Assembly (NCBI GenBank): GCA_943788235.1
Contig: CALSPM010000002.1
Coordinates: forward strand, 124,001-188,000
DNA: 64,000 nucleotides
Direction of reading: 5' to 3'
Origin: an uncultured Cyclobacteriaceae bacterium
Lineage (GTDB): Bacteria > Bacteroidota > Bacteroidia > Cytophagales > Cyclobacteriaceae
This document shows positions 1 through 9,571 of this stretch, in pieces. A program made the position numbers and the translations under genes. Each line of letters opens with the position of its first letter. Position 1 is the stretch's first letter. Under the pieces are notes generated by a model that searched no databases, had not been told where the DNA came from, and saw only the letters and a program-made list of their open reading frames with translations.

Positions 1-1
1 C

Positions 2-76
2 GGTTATACCATTACGATGCCGAGTAAAGGTACCCAAGATAGCTCTCCAGCTGGTGATGACCCCATGCCCTTTTAA
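2..76 (+). CDS. C-terminal tail of an upstream gene (partial)
   Basis: An open frame enters from the left edge and ends at TAA 74-76, giving about 24 residues rich in Ser, Gly, Asp and Pro and ending DDPMPF. The fragment is too short to assign to a family. It converges on the minus-strand TPR gene, with only 16 bases between the stop codons. The open frame at the window edge is also compatible with chance. Confidence 0.4.
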   Translation, partial: GYTITMPSKGTQDSSPAGDDPMPF

Positions 77-92
77 GTTAGATTCACTGAAT

Positions 93-431
93 TTATTGCT
101 CGTCATGTTCGAGTTCAAAGTTGTTAAAGGCGTTTTTTATTTCCTCTAGGGCCTTGGTGTTTTTAGAAAATGCTGTTTTCTCAATTCCTAGCTCGTAGGT
201 AGCTCTGGCTTCTTTCACATAACCACAATCTGCAAATAGCTGAGCGGCTTGATAATAAGTGGGGAGATAATCTGGAAATTCAGTCAATAATTTTCTAAAA
301 CTGGCTAAGCAGAATTCATTATTTTTTCCTAAAAATTCAAGGGTCATGGCATACAATAAGAAGGGGTCGATCGGATTTTTTTCAAGTAATTTTTGAAGCT
401 CTTTTATACGTTTAATATTCATGTTTTGCAT
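93..431 (-). CDS. small tetratricopeptide-repeat-like protein
   Basis: A 112-residue soluble protein with no signal peptide or membrane segment. Residues about 20-90 form paired amphipathic helices with the small/aromatic pattern of TPR units (PFLLYAMTLEFLGKN, then TYYQAAQLFADCG, then EARATYELGIEKT), so roughly two repeats are visible. TPR proteins usually bind other proteins; no catalytic motif is present and no specific role can be given. It is divergent from etfB, with a 64-base gap that must hold both promoters. Small TPR proteins of this size are common in Bacteroidota. Confidence 0.75.
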   Translation of the reverse strand: MQNMNIKRIKELQKLLEKNPIDPFLLYAMTLEFLGKNNEFCLASFRKLLTEFPDYLPTYYQAAQLFADCGYVKEARATYELGIEKTAFSKNTKALEEIKNAFNNFELEHDEQ

Positions 432-495
432 TTTACATTCTTGTATTAATGATTAACTTTACCCCTCAAATTTAGGATCAAATTTAATATTTAAC

Positions 496-1233
496 ATGAA
501 AATTCTTGTTTGCATAACACATGTGCCAGATACCACATCAAAAATTTCTTTTGTGGATCAAGATACAGTATTTGATAAAACGGGGGTTCAATTCATTATC
601 GGACCTTATGACGATTATGCCTTGGCTAGAGCCGTCGAATTAAAAGAACAGCTTGGAGGTAGCATTACGGCGTTAAATGTAGGTTTAGCAGAAACGGAGC
701 CAACGATTAGAAAGGCACTGGCTATCGGGGCAGATGAGGCCATCCGGATCAATGCAGAACCCAAAGATGCTTTTTTTGTAGCCCATCAAATTTCTCAAGT
801 GGTTAAAGGAGGAGATTATAATTTAATTCTTATGGGAAGAGAATCGATTGATTTTAATGGAGGACAAGTTCATGGAATGGTTGGGGAACTTTTGGGTATC
901 CCCTCTGTCTCGCCTGTGATGTACTTAGATATAGCTGGAAATGTTGCCAAATTATCTCGAGAGATTGAAGGAGGTAAAGAATTATTGGAAGTAGCGCTGC
1001 CTATCGTGGCGGGTTGCCAGGAGCCGATTGCAGAATGGAAAATACCTAATATGAGAGGAATCATGTCTGCGAGGTCAAAGCCTCTCAAAGTTTTAGACCC
1101 CTTTGAAGACGAGCATAAGACCGTAGTTGAAAACTTTCTGATGCCAGCAGCAAAAAGCGGGATAAAAATGATAGATGCAGACAATTTGGGTGAATTGGTA
1201 GATTTATTGAAAAATGAAGCAAAAGTATTTTAA
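496..1233 (+). CDS. etfB: electron transfer flavoprotein subunit beta
   Basis: A 245-residue protein of the EtfB/FixA family with the usual length. It begins MKILVCITHVPDT, followed by the AMP-binding fold of the adenine nucleotide alpha hydrolase superfamily. Family hallmarks include DDYALARAVELKE near residue 40, IRKALAIGADEAIRI near 75, and LILMGRESIDFNGGQV near 115. The EtfAB heterodimer takes electrons from acyl-CoA dehydrogenases and passes them to the quinone pool through ETF-quinone oxidoreductase. The stop codon overlaps the etfA start as TAATG, so the two subunits should be translationally coupled. Confidence 0.96.
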   Translation: MKILVCITHVPDTTSKISFVDQDTVFDKTGVQFIIGPYDDYALARAVELKEQLGGSITALNVGLAETEPTIRKALAIGADEAIRINAEPKDAFFVAHQISQVVKGGDYNLILMGRESIDFNGGQVHGMVGELLGIPSVSPVMYLDIAGNVAKLSREIEGGKELLEVALPIVAGCQEPIAEWKIPNMRGIMSARSKPLKVLDPFEDEHKTVVENFLMPAAKSGIKMIDADNLGELVDLLKNEAKVF

Positions 1234-2189
1234 TGAAAGTATTGGTATTTACAGAATCAGATGAGGGTAAAATTAAGAAATCTTCCCTTGAAGCAGTAAG
1301 TTATGCTGCCGAAATAGCACAACGCACTGTTGCTATGGTCTTTGGAGTTCTCGAGTCATCAGAACTGAATAAAATAGGTGCTGCTGGAGCAAAAAAGGTG
1401 TTGCATATCACAGACTCAGATTTTGAGCCCTCAAATATCATGGCAGTATCCACGGCTATTGCGCAAGTGTTCGAGGCAGAAGATATTGAATTGATGGTGA
1501 TGGCTAAGTCTTCATTGGCAGATTCTGTATCAGCTCGGGTATCTATCAAAATGGATGCCTCATTGGTGAGCAATGTTACCGAGTTACCCGACATGGCCAA
1601 TGGATTTACAGTAAATCGAAGTATTTATACTGGAAAAGCCTTTGCGAAAACCAAGTTAACGAGTGATAAGAAAATTCTTACCATACGTAAAAATACCGTT
1701 CCCATTGGGGAGAATGGGTCTGATCCAGAAACCGTGGTGTTTCAGCCTAATTCAATGGGTTCAGATGCTGCCGTGAAGGTACTGTCTCAAGAAAAAACCA
1801 GCGGCGACATTCTTCTACCCGAGGCCGATATCGTGGTTTCGGGAGGGAGAGGCCTTAAGGGACCTGAAAATTGGGGAATGATAGAAGACTTGGCTGCAGT
1901 CCTTTCTGCGGCAACAGGATGCAGTAAACCCGTCTCAGATATGGACTGGCGTCCCCATCATGAGCACGTAGGTCAGACGGGTATTAAAGTTTCACCATCC
2001 TTATACATTGCAGTTGGCATCTCAGGTGCCATTCAACATTTGGCAGGAGTAAATTCTTCTAAATTTATTGTGGTCATCAACAAAGATCCCGAAGCACCTT
2101 TTTTCAAAGCGGCCGATTACGGCATAGTTGGAGATGCCTTCGAGGTCCTTCCTCAATTAACTAAGGCCATTCAGGCGGCGAAAGAGTAA
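1233..2189 (+). CDS. etfA: electron transfer flavoprotein subunit alpha
   Basis: A 318-residue EtfA. The N-terminal half matches the EtfB fold. The C-terminal FAD domain (about residues 195-318) carries VVSGGRGLKGPENW, GQTGIKVSPSLYIAVGISG, AIQHLAGV and KAADYGIVGD, which line the FAD site. The usual ASRAAVD-like segment is GCSKPVSD here, with Lys in place of the common Arg. It forms the heterodimer with EtfB encoded directly upstream through a one-base TAATG overlap. It is coupled the same way to the following nuclease gene. Confidence 0.96.
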   Translation: MKVLVFTESDEGKIKKSSLEAVSYAAEIAQRTVAMVFGVLESSELNKIGAAGAKKVLHITDSDFEPSNIMAVSTAIAQVFEAEDIELMVMAKSSLADSVSARVSIKMDASLVSNVTELPDMANGFTVNRSIYTGKAFAKTKLTSDKKILTIRKNTVPIGENGSDPETVVFQPNSMGSDAAVKVLSQEKTSGDILLPEADIVVSGGRGLKGPENWGMIEDLAAVLSAATGCSKPVSDMDWRPHHEHVGQTGIKVSPSLYIAVGISGAIQHLAGVNSSKFIVVINKDPEAPFFKAADYGIVGDAFEVLPQLTKAIQAAKE

Positions 2190-2797
2190 TGCCAGATAAA
2201 GTTAAAATGGAAATTTTAGGCCTTTCAACGGGTCAAGCACAGTCAGGTTCCTTTGCTCTTGTCTTGGGCGAGTTTGAAGGGAAACGTAGACTACCCATCA
2301 TTATAGGCATGTTTGAAGCCCAAGCCATAGCGATTGAAATTGAAAGTATTACACCTAATCGTCCGATGACTCACGATTTATTTAAATCATTTGCCTATCA
2401 TTTTGACTTTCAAGTGAAAGAAATCTTGATTTCGGATCTCAAGGAAGGTGTATTTTTTGCAAAGTTAATTTGTGATAAAGAAGGAGGGGAATCAGTTGAA
2501 ATAGATGCACGTCCGTCAGATGCGATTGCGATTGGCTTACGGTTTGGAATAGATATTTTCACCACGGATCAGATTTTAAATGAAGCGGCAGTAGTAATCA
2601 GCGAAGAGGGTGACGCAGACGATATAGAACTTTTGAAAAAAACAAAAAAGCCTACCAAAGAGGTAAAAAATAAGTCATCATCGAAATTGGGAGATTTTTC
2701 ATCTGAAAAGCTCAATGACTTATTGAATAAAGCACTTGCCGATGAAGATTATGAACGAGCGGCAGCATTAAGAGATGAGTTGAACCGTAGAAATTAG
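2189..2797 (+). CDS. bifunctional nuclease family protein (DUF151 plus UVR motif)
   Basis: A 202-residue protein. Residues about 1-130 form a DUF151/bifunctional nuclease domain, with LPIIIGMFEAQAIAIEIE, PMTHDLF and the signature DARPSDAIAIGLRFG. After a Lys-rich linker (about 145-165) the last 30 residues form a UvrB/UvrC-type motif (LNDLLNKALADEDYERAAALRDEL) that usually mediates protein contacts. The family is named after a plant enzyme with RNase and DNase activity; the bacterial role is poorly known. It is coupled to etfA by TAATG and lies 4 bases before the transporter gene, so it belongs to the same operon. Confidence 0.9.
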   Translation: MPDKVKMEILGLSTGQAQSGSFALVLGEFEGKRRLPIIIGMFEAQAIAIEIESITPNRPMTHDLFKSFAYHFDFQVKEILISDLKEGVFFAKLICDKEGGESVEIDARPSDAIAIGLRFGIDIFTTDQILNEAAVVISEEGDADDIELLKKTKKPTKEVKNKSSSKLGDFSSEKLNDLLNKALADEDYERAAALRDELNRRN

Positions 2798-2801
2798 CTT
2801 A

Positions 2802-4112
2802 ATGAATATTTTTAGAGGTGCCATAGGACTTTGCTTTATCATAAGCGTAGCCTATGCTTTCTCGATTGATAGAAAAAACATCGATTGGCGGTTAGTGGCT
2901 TCTGGTATCTTCATTCAGTTGGTAATTGGACTACTGATTGCCAAAGTTGCCGTAATAGGGAGTTTTTTTGGTTTTATCAGCGACAAATTTGTTCATTTTT
3001 TAAACTTTGCTCTTGGAGGTGCTGAATTCCTTTTTGGAGATCTTGCAAAAAACAGTGATCAAGCCTCAGGTGCCAGGCACAGCTTAGGGTTTTTATTTGC
3101 CTTTCAGGCCCTTCCGATTATCATCTTTTTTTCGTCAGTCACAGCCGGACTCTATTATCTCGGAATTCTTCAAAAAATTGTCTGGGCTTTTGCCTGGCTT
3201 ATGTCAAAAACGATGCGACTCTCTGGTGCTGAGAGTGTTTCTGTGGCGGGGAATATTTTTTTAGGGCAGACCGAAGCACCTTTACTTGTACGACCTTTTA
3301 TTGCTAAGATGACTTCTTCTGAACTAAATTGTCTGATGACCGGAGGCATGGCGACTCTTGCAGGCAGTGTTTTAAGTGCTTATGTTGTTTTTTTGGGAGG
3401 ATCAGATCCTGAATCTCAGACTCTTTTTGCTACTTATTTGGTGAGTGCTTCGGTCATGAATGCACCGGCGGCTATTGTCATGTCAAAAATGTTTTTACCA
3501 GAGACCACTCCTGAGAAAATTGATCAGCACATCAAAGTCAACAAAGAGCAAATTGGTGTGAATCTCATAGATGCCTTATCCAAAGGCGCTACTGATGGGG
3601 TGAAGCTGGTATTGAATATTGGAGGTATGCTCTTGGCATTTATTGCCATTATCTTGGCTATAAATTGGATATTGATGGATGGTATTGGGGCTGTGACTGG
3701 ATTGAACGCTTATGTAGTTGTGTCTACCCAAGGTGCATTTGAGGGATTTTCATTGCAGTATATCTTAGGTCAAATTTTTAGACTTTTTGCTTTTGCTATT
3801 GGTATTAGTTGGAGTGAATCGCTTTTAGTGGGGAGTTTGCTGGGTCAAAAATTTGTTATTAATGAATTTGTGGGTTACCTCAGTCTGGCAGAGATGAAGG
3901 CGTCGAGTGTCCTAAGTGAGCGTGCGATCATAATTTCAACTTATGCTTTGTGCGGGTTTGCCAACCTAAGTAGTATTGGGATTCAGATAGGAGGGATCGG
4001 CGTGATGGCACCAGAACGCAGAGGGGATTTGTCTTTGTTGGGATTCAGAGCCTTAATAGGCGCTTCTTTAGCTACCTTGATGACGGCGGCTATTGCAGGC
4101 GCTATTTTTTAA
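2802..4112 (+). CDS. concentrative nucleoside transporter (NupC/CNT family)
   Basis: A 436-residue inner-membrane protein, typical for the CNT family, which imports nucleosides with a proton or sodium ion. It has many hydrophobic segments, starting at GAIGLCFIISVAYAF. The CNT core is visible in GNIFLGQTEAPLLVRPF near residue 150 and in MTGGMATLAGSVLSAYV near 178, which form the re-entrant and substrate-binding segments. Later motifs include GATDGVKLVLNIGGMLLAFI and ALCGFANLSSIGIQIGGIG near the C-terminus. It is the fourth gene of the etfB operon. Substrate specificity (purine or pyrimidine) cannot be read from the sequence. Confidence 0.93.
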   Translation: MNIFRGAIGLCFIISVAYAFSIDRKNIDWRLVASGIFIQLVIGLLIAKVAVIGSFFGFISDKFVHFLNFALGGAEFLFGDLAKNSDQASGARHSLGFLFAFQALPIIIFFSSVTAGLYYLGILQKIVWAFAWLMSKTMRLSGAESVSVAGNIFLGQTEAPLLVRPFIAKMTSSELNCLMTGGMATLAGSVLSAYVVFLGGSDPESQTLFATYLVSASVMNAPAAIVMSKMFLPETTPEKIDQHIKVNKEQIGVNLIDALSKGATDGVKLVLNIGGMLLAFIAIILAINWILMDGIGAVTGLNAYVVVSTQGAFEGFSLQYILGQIFRLFAFAIGISWSESLLVGSLLGQKFVINEFVGYLSLAEMKASSVLSERAIIISTYALCGFANLSSIGIQIGGIGVMAPERRGDLSLLGFRALIGASLATLMTAAIAGAIF

Positions 4113-4364
4113 TTTTGACTCAAATCATTTGATTTATGTTTTGATTGACAATTTGAAGGCATTCATCAAGATTTTTTTGTGTATTAGTGATATGTAACAG
4201 CATATTTTATTGAATAAATTGAGGGGTGTAGATCTTTAAAAAATGATTCATAAATAGCTCTTTGTCGTAGAGAAGTGGATGTCAAAATATTTTTTAGTAT
4301 TTTGCGAATCAAGCAACGGATTTCCTGATATTTGGAGGCCGAATCATATAATGAGTAAAATCCT

Positions 4365-5939
4365 ATGAAATATAAATTTGGAGGTTCAGAAACGAATCAA
4401 ATGACAGTATTAGATCACCCCTCAGGACTTTTTGTGCTGTTTTTTACAGAGATGTGGGAGCGATTTTCTTATTACGGCATGCGCGCGATACTGGTACTTT
4501 TTCTTATCTCCTCCATATTAGAAGAAGGTGGCTGGGGCTGGGAGCGTGCCGAGGCATTAGAACTATATGCTATCTATACTGGTTTAGTATATCTGACTCC
4601 CATACTTGGCGGATTTTTAGCAGATAAATATTTGGGATATCGAAATTCCATCATCGCAGGAGCCATGTTGATGACCCTTGGGCATGCTTCTTTAGCCTTT
4701 GAGGGCTTTGCAGAAGTGTTTTTCTATTTTGGCTTGGCTCTAATCATCATGGGTAATGGTCTATTTAAGCCCAATATTTCTTCGATTGTGGGACAATTGT
4801 ATAAAAATCAAGGAAAAGAAAAAGATGCAGGCTATACTATATTTTATATGGGAATTAATTCAGGTGCGTTCTTGGGTATTTTATTGTGTGGCTATATAGG
4901 AGAGAAAATCGGATGGCATTTTGGATTTGGTTTGGCGGGTATTTTTATGTTTTTTGGAATGTTGCAATTTTACTTTTCACAAAATATATTTGGGAAAATT
5001 GGACTATCTCCCGCGAAATCTCAGGACTTCATTCAAAAAGATGAAGAGCAAAAGAGTCAAAAGAAACCTTTTGAAACGCTGTCCAAGAAAGTCGTTCGAG
5101 ATAGGTTAATTGTGATCGGTATTTTTTCATTTTTTGTTATTTTCTTTTGGTGGGCATTTGAGCAGGCGGGAGGCTCTATGACCATATTTGCAGCGGATTA
5201 TACCGATAGATTATTGGTAGGTGCGGATGCATTGACTTTTAAAATTTTCAACACCTTATTGACGGTCATACCGATGCTCATTATTACCTGGGTATTGCTC
5301 ATGTTGTTTAAGCAAACTTTCTCCAAATTCGCATTATCCAATGTCTTTCTTGGAACCAGTTTTATGATTATTTGGATAGTAGTGATATGGATGTTGGATA
5401 GAGAATTTAGATCAGAATCAACAGAAGTACCTGCTTCTTGGTTTAGTATATTGAATTCCTTTTATATTATCACATTTGCTCCATTGATTTCTAAAGTTTG
5501 GCAAAGTAAGTTTAATCCAACGGGGCCAATAAAATTTTCCATTGCCTTAATCCTAATGGGGCTGGGTTTTGCCATATTGTCTTATGGCTCAATGGGTATT
5601 CCTTTGGGTGCTCAGACTGCATCGGTAAGTATGGTTTTTTTAATTCTTGCTTACCTTTTTCATACGTTAGGTGAATTGTGTATATCGCCTGTAGGTCTGT
5701 CTTATGTGAGTAAATTAGCACCGGTCAAATTGGTAGGTCTGATGTTTGGGATTTGGTTTGTTGCCAACTTTGTTGCCAATTATATGGCAGGGATTACTGG
5801 AAGTTATATTGACCCTATCGTAGAAGAATATGGTATGACTACCTTCTTTCTGATTTTTACCATCATTCCTGTTGTGGCTGGAATTATCATGTGGATGCTA
5901 AATAATACCTTGTTAAAAATGATGCATGGTGTTCGATAG
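4365..5939 (+). CDS. POT-family proton-dependent oligopeptide transporter
   Basis: A 524-residue major facilitator protein of the PTR2/POT family with about 12-14 membrane segments. The ExxERFxYYG proton-coupling motif appears as FTEMWERFSYYGMRAIL near residue 27. The family signature GNGLFKPNISSIVGQLY lies near 133, with FYMGINSGAFLG near 162. The TM10-11 region contains LGELCISPVGLSYVSKLAP. The transporter imports di- and tripeptides with protons. It follows a 252-base gap after the nucleoside transporter, so it is probably transcribed on its own. Gly-rich loops and length are normal for bacterial members. Confidence 0.94.
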   Translation: MKYKFGGSETNQMTVLDHPSGLFVLFFTEMWERFSYYGMRAILVLFLISSILEEGGWGWERAEALELYAIYTGLVYLTPILGGFLADKYLGYRNSIIAGAMLMTLGHASLAFEGFAEVFFYFGLALIIMGNGLFKPNISSIVGQLYKNQGKEKDAGYTIFYMGINSGAFLGILLCGYIGEKIGWHFGFGLAGIFMFFGMLQFYFSQNIFGKIGLSPAKSQDFIQKDEEQKSQKKPFETLSKKVVRDRLIVIGIFSFFVIFFWWAFEQAGGSMTIFAADYTDRLLVGADALTFKIFNTLLTVIPMLIITWVLLMLFKQTFSKFALSNVFLGTSFMIIWIVVIWMLDREFRSESTEVPASWFSILNSFYIITFAPLISKVWQSKFNPTGPIKFSIALILMGLGFAILSYGSMGIPLGAQTASVSMVFLILAYLFHTLGELCISPVGLSYVSKLAPVKLVGLMFGIWFVANFVANYMAGITGSYIDPIVEEYGMTTFFLIFTIIPVVAGIIMWMLNNTLLKMMHGVR

Positions 5940-6054
5940 GAACCATCAATAAAGATGACCAAAGGGGGGGGTGATTTATTCATAATAATCACTGAGTGTG
6001 AGAATGCCTATTTGAAGGGGATCTTAATTTTTTTGTAAAAGTATTGATTATCTC

Positions 6055-6573
6055 ATGTCGTTGTTCGCCATAAAGCCTTGCCGGTTAGAAGAAATAGATT
6101 GTTTGATGACCTTATCAAAAGAAACCTATTATCAGGCATTTAAAGCTTTTAATACCCGAGAGAACATGGATCATTATGTAATGAAAGCGTTCTCTAAAGA
6201 ACAATTATTGGCTGAGATGAGAGATCAGCAGGCCTCATTTTATTTTGGAATTTATCAAAACCAACGGATAGGTTATCTGAAATTAAACAAATATAAGACC
6301 CGCTCAGAAGGCCATCAAGGACCTTCTGTTGAAATTCAGCGTTTGTACGTGCTGTCGGATGTCCAGAATTTAGGAATGGGTCATTTTTTAATGGAAGAAG
6401 CGATAAAAATAGCTCGACATAAAGGATTTATATTCATGTGGTTAGGGGTTTGGGAGCACAATGAAAAAGCCCTTCGATTTTATGAAACATTCAATTTTGA
6501 GCATATAGGATCTCATATTTTCATGATGGGAGATGATCCCCAACAGGATCATCTTTTGGGACGGATTATTTAA
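6055..6573 (+). CDS. GNAT family N-acetyltransferase
   Basis: A 172-residue single-domain GNAT. The acetyl-CoA binding motif A is visible as IQRLYVLSDVQNLGMGHFL (about residues 95-113; Q/R-x-x-G-x-G/A form). Motif B follows as FMWLGVWEHNEKALRFYETFNF (about 124-145). The family transfers an acetyl group from acetyl-CoA to an amine; the acceptor is not predictable. The gene stands alone between the POT transporter and a helicase. Confidence 0.88.
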   Translation: MSLFAIKPCRLEEIDCLMTLSKETYYQAFKAFNTRENMDHYVMKAFSKEQLLAEMRDQQASFYFGIYQNQRIGYLKLNKYKTRSEGHQGPSVEIQRLYVLSDVQNLGMGHFLMEEAIKIARHKGFIFMWLGVWEHNEKALRFYETFNFEHIGSHIFMMGDDPQQDHLLGRII

Positions 6574-6640
6574 TGATTCAAGTATGAGAGTATGCGCAAT
6601 GCGCTCACAATATAAATCAATAAATCTGATTGTCTTAACC

Positions 6641-6648
6641 TACCTTTG
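6641..6648 (+). promoter_or_regulatory. candidate -7 promoter element (TACCTTTG)
   Basis: TACCTTTG matches the Bacteroidota -7 consensus TAnnTTTG exactly. It ends 5 bases before the GTG start of the DbpA-like helicase, which would place transcription start almost at the start codon. No TTG was found at the expected spacing upstream, so the call is weak. Confidence 0.35.
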
Positions 6649-6653
6649 TCCCT

Positions 6654-7964
6654 GTGGAAAATCAGGCAAAAAACAATCAGGAAATATTGGTCAAGTTAGG
6701 TATTGAGCAACTCAATCCCATGCAATTAGATGCGATCAAAAGTATCAATAATCATGTAAACAATGTGTTATTGGCACCCACAGGTTCGGGCAAAACATTG
6801 GCTTTTTTATTGCCCATATTGACATTAATGGAATTTGAATTGAGTGAAATCCAAACCCTGATCGTTGTGCCGACCCGAGAACTGACTTTGCAAATTGAGC
6901 AAGTGCTCAGGGATATGGGTTCGGGATTCAAAGTCAATGCCATCTATGGTGGTCGAACTGGCCAAAAAGACAAAATAGAGCTTCGTCAACCACCGGCCAT
7001 ACTCATAGGGACTCCAGGTCGTATTGCTGACCGGATTCGCAGGGGAGATGTCGAGACTAATTTTATTACCCATTTGATTCTTGATGAATTTGACAAATCT
7101 TTAGCGTTTGGCTTTACCTCCGAGATGAAGGAAATCATGGGAGCCTTGCCCATGCTTAGGAAAAAAACACTCACTTCGGCGACGCAGCAAGTAGAAATTC
7201 CTGAATACCTTCGATGTAAGGAACCAAAAATCTTGAATTACCTTGAGAAAAGTGAATCTAAGCTGGAGTTGAAGGCCATTATCGCAAAAGACAAAAAGAA
7301 GTTAGAGGCCTTAGAAGAAGCGCTAGGCTATTTGGGGGATGAGCCGGGGATTGTATTTTGTAATTTTAAAGATACCGTTAGTCAGGTAAGTGATTATTTG
7401 AACGAGCATAAAATAAGTAATGGCTGTTTTTCTGGTATTCTGGATCAGAGGGACCGTGAAAGAATGCTTATCAAGTTTAGAAATGGGAGTCTGCGCCTGA
7501 TTATAGCCACAGACTTGGCCGCCCGCGGTTTAGATATCCCTCGAATTAAGTTCATTATTCATTTTGAGCTTCCTTACAATCAGGATGAGTTCACCCATAG
7601 AAATGGTCGCACAGCACGGATGAATAAAGAAGGTATCGCTTATGTGATACAGTCAAAAGATGAGTACTTGCCCACATTCATAGCGGGGCTACCTGTAGTC
7701 AAATGGGAGGAGAAGAAATCACCAAGTACCTCCTTATGGCAGACATTATTTGTCTCTGGGGGACGCAAGGATAAAATCTCTAAGGGAGATTTAGTAGGAT
7801 TTTTTATAAAAAAAGGATTGTTAGGTGCCAATCAATTGGGAGTTATAGAAATCAAGTACGATTGTGCGTTTATCGGGGTACAAGCTTCAGATATTGAAGC
7901 TCTGATCCAAAGGACTACGAACCAATATTTGAAAAAGAGAAAGGTCCGAATAAGTTTAGCTTAA
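6654..7964 (+). CDS. DEAD-box RNA helicase, DbpA-like with C-terminal RNA-binding domain
   Basis: A 436-residue protein starting at GTG 6654; no in-frame ATG lies before the conserved Q-motif region (LNPMQLDAI). Helicase core: Walker A APTGSGKT (about 41-48), motif Ia PTRELTLQ, motif Ib TPGRI, motif II DEFD instead of DEAD, motif III SATQ, motif V ATDLAARGLD and motif VI HRNGRTAR. The C-terminal 75 residues (FVSGGRKDKISKGDLVGFF to KKRKVRISLA) resemble the DbpA RNA-binding domain, which in E. coli recognises 23S rRNA helix 92. This suggests a role in large-subunit assembly. It converges on the RhlE-like gene with a 3-base gap. Confidence 0.88.
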   Translation: MENQAKNNQEILVKLGIEQLNPMQLDAIKSINNHVNNVLLAPTGSGKTLAFLLPILTLMEFELSEIQTLIVVPTRELTLQIEQVLRDMGSGFKVNAIYGGRTGQKDKIELRQPPAILIGTPGRIADRIRRGDVETNFITHLILDEFDKSLAFGFTSEMKEIMGALPMLRKKTLTSATQQVEIPEYLRCKEPKILNYLEKSESKLELKAIIAKDKKKLEALEEALGYLGDEPGIVFCNFKDTVSQVSDYLNEHKISNGCFSGILDQRDRERMLIKFRNGSLRLIIATDLAARGLDIPRIKFIIHFELPYNQDEFTHRNGRTARMNKEGIAYVIQSKDEYLPTFIAGLPVVKWEEKKSPSTSLWQTLFVSGGRKDKISKGDLVGFFIKKGLLGANQLGVIEIKYDCAFIGVQASDIEALIQRTTNQYLKKRKVRISLA

Positions 7965-7967
7965 CTT

Positions 7968-9194
7968 TTAGTAGCGCCTTTTAGATGAGAAATTCCGTTT
8001 ACCATTGGGTGATTTTTTGCCCATTTTTTTCTGGGCGATCGCCGCGGCCACTTCATTGGCAGGATCAGGCGCGTAACCTTCAATTGTGCTGCTTGGAATA
8101 TTCTGTTTGGTCAATTTCTCAATATCCTTGAGGTACGTTACTTCGTCAAAGCTCACCAATGAAATGGCTTCTCCACTGGCTCCGGCACGTCCGGTACGGC
8201 CAATTCGATGCACATAATCTTCGGGTATATTAGGGAGTTCAAAATTGACCACGTGTGGGAGCAAGGGGATATCTAATCCTCTGGCTGCGATATCGGTGGC
8301 CACTAAGACACGGACATTGCCAGTTTTAAAACTTGAAAGGGCTGTAGTTCGAGCCCCTTGCGTTTTATTACCATGTATGGCTGCTGAGTCGATTCCTGCT
8401 TTTTCCAATTTTTGACAAAGTCGATTGGCTCCGTTTTTGGTACGGGTGAAAATCAACACTTGGCTCCATTCACCTTCCGATATAAGCTTAATAATCAAAC
8501 TTGTTTTCTTAGATTGATCTACGCGGTAGATGCGTTGATCAATTTTTTCTACGGTTGTATTTTCGGGCGTAGCTTCGACAAGCACAGGACGGTCCAGAAA
8601 ACTGTTGGACAGATGTTTGATCTCTTTTGAAAAAGTCGCTGAAAACAATAAATTTTGTCTTTTGGTAGGAAGCAAATCTAAAATTCTTCGGATGTCGCGA
8701 AGAAATCCCATGTCAAGCATTCTATCGGCTTCGTCTAGAACTAAAATTTCTACTTCTGATAAGCTCAAAACTCTTTGTCCATGCAAGTCCAACAGCCTTC
8801 CTGGGGTGGCAATCAATATATCGACGCCACTTTGAAGAGTTTTAATTTGAGGATTGGCATTGACACCACCAAAGATGACCGTAGATTTGATTTCTATAAA
8901 ATGGCTATATTCATCAACATTTTGCTTGATTTGCGCGGCCAGTTCTCGAGTTGGTGTGAGAATCAAGGATCTGATGACCCTTCTCTTTGTTGCGGGTCTC
9001 TTGGAGAGCAACTCAAGGATGGGCAGAGTAAATCCTGCAGTTTTTCCCGTACCCGTTTGGGCAGAAGCTAAAATATCTTTTCGATCTAGAATTACCGGAA
9101 TGGCTTTTTCCTGAATTGAGGAAGGATCTGAATATCCTTTTTTAGTTATCGCTTTAAGTAAAGCTTCGGAAAGGCCTAATTGATTGAACGACAT
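7968..9194 (-). CDS. DEAD-box RNA helicase, RhlE-like
   Basis: A 408-residue protein with all canonical motifs in order: Q motif ([14 protein letters not shown]), Walker [60 protein letters not shown] and [10 protein letters not shown]. The short basic tail ([17 protein letters not shown]) is typical of RhlE-type enzymes and probably contacts RNA. The family unwinds RNA duplexes using ATP in ribosome assembly, mRNA turnover and cold adaptation. The start ATG at 9194 is preceded by a long AT-rich region. It converges on the DbpA-like helicase. Confidence 0.92.
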   Translation of the reverse strand: MSFNQLGLSEALLKAITKKGYSDPSSIQEKAIPVILDRKDILASAQTGTGKTAGFTLPILELLSKRPATKRRVIRSLILTPTRELAAQIKQNVDEYSHFIEIKSTVIFGGVNANPQIKTLQSGVDILIATPGRLLDLHGQRVLSLSEVEILVLDEADRMLDMGFLRDIRRILDLLPTKRQNLLFSATFSKEIKHLSNSFLDRPVLVEATPENTTVEKIDQRIYRVDQSKKTSLIIKLISEGEWSQVLIFTRTKNGANRLCQKLEKAGIDSAAIHGNKTQGARTTALSSFKTGNVRVLVATDIAARGLDIPLLPHVVNFELPNIPEDYVHRIGRTGRAGASGEAISLVSFDEVTYLKDIEKLTKQNIPSSTIEGYAPDPANEVAAAIAQKKMGKKSPNGKRNFSSKRRY

Positions 9195-9571
9195 GTAAAA
9201 GGGTTAGGTTTTGGCTGCAAAATGGCAGCTCCTAAATAAAATGCAAACTTAACCAATCAATAGCTCAATCGTTCTGCTTTTCAGAAAACTTAATTAATTT
9301 ATCCATTATTACAGCTGTGAACGATACACAAGACCATAAAAAAGGTAAGGTCAGTAGCGGTTTTTTTGGGGATAGTAGAATTAAAACTTAAACAATGATA
9401 AATGACTAAAAAAAACCTAAAAGCCTGAAAAAACAGTTTCAAAATTTTAACTTAATTTAGTAATCACTCTATCTTACCTATTGAGTCAAAATATTCATAT
9501 TTATTTTACGCTTTACATTTGTATGATATTAGAAGTTTGATCCACTGCACCCTTTAGAAACTAAACTAACC
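9195..9571. other. AT-rich intergenic region between rhlE-like gene and OMP pseudogene
   Basis: No open frame of note. It must hold the promoter of the minus-strand helicase. On the plus strand TACATTTG at 9524-9531 fits the TAnnTTTG -7 consensus and lies about 40 bases before the pseudogene ATG at 9572, but no TTG sits at the right distance upstream. Confidence 0.4.

Noticed and set aside
870-1184. 104-codon minus-strand frame inside etfB
   Set aside because: It is the antisense shadow of a well-supported gene, with no family features.
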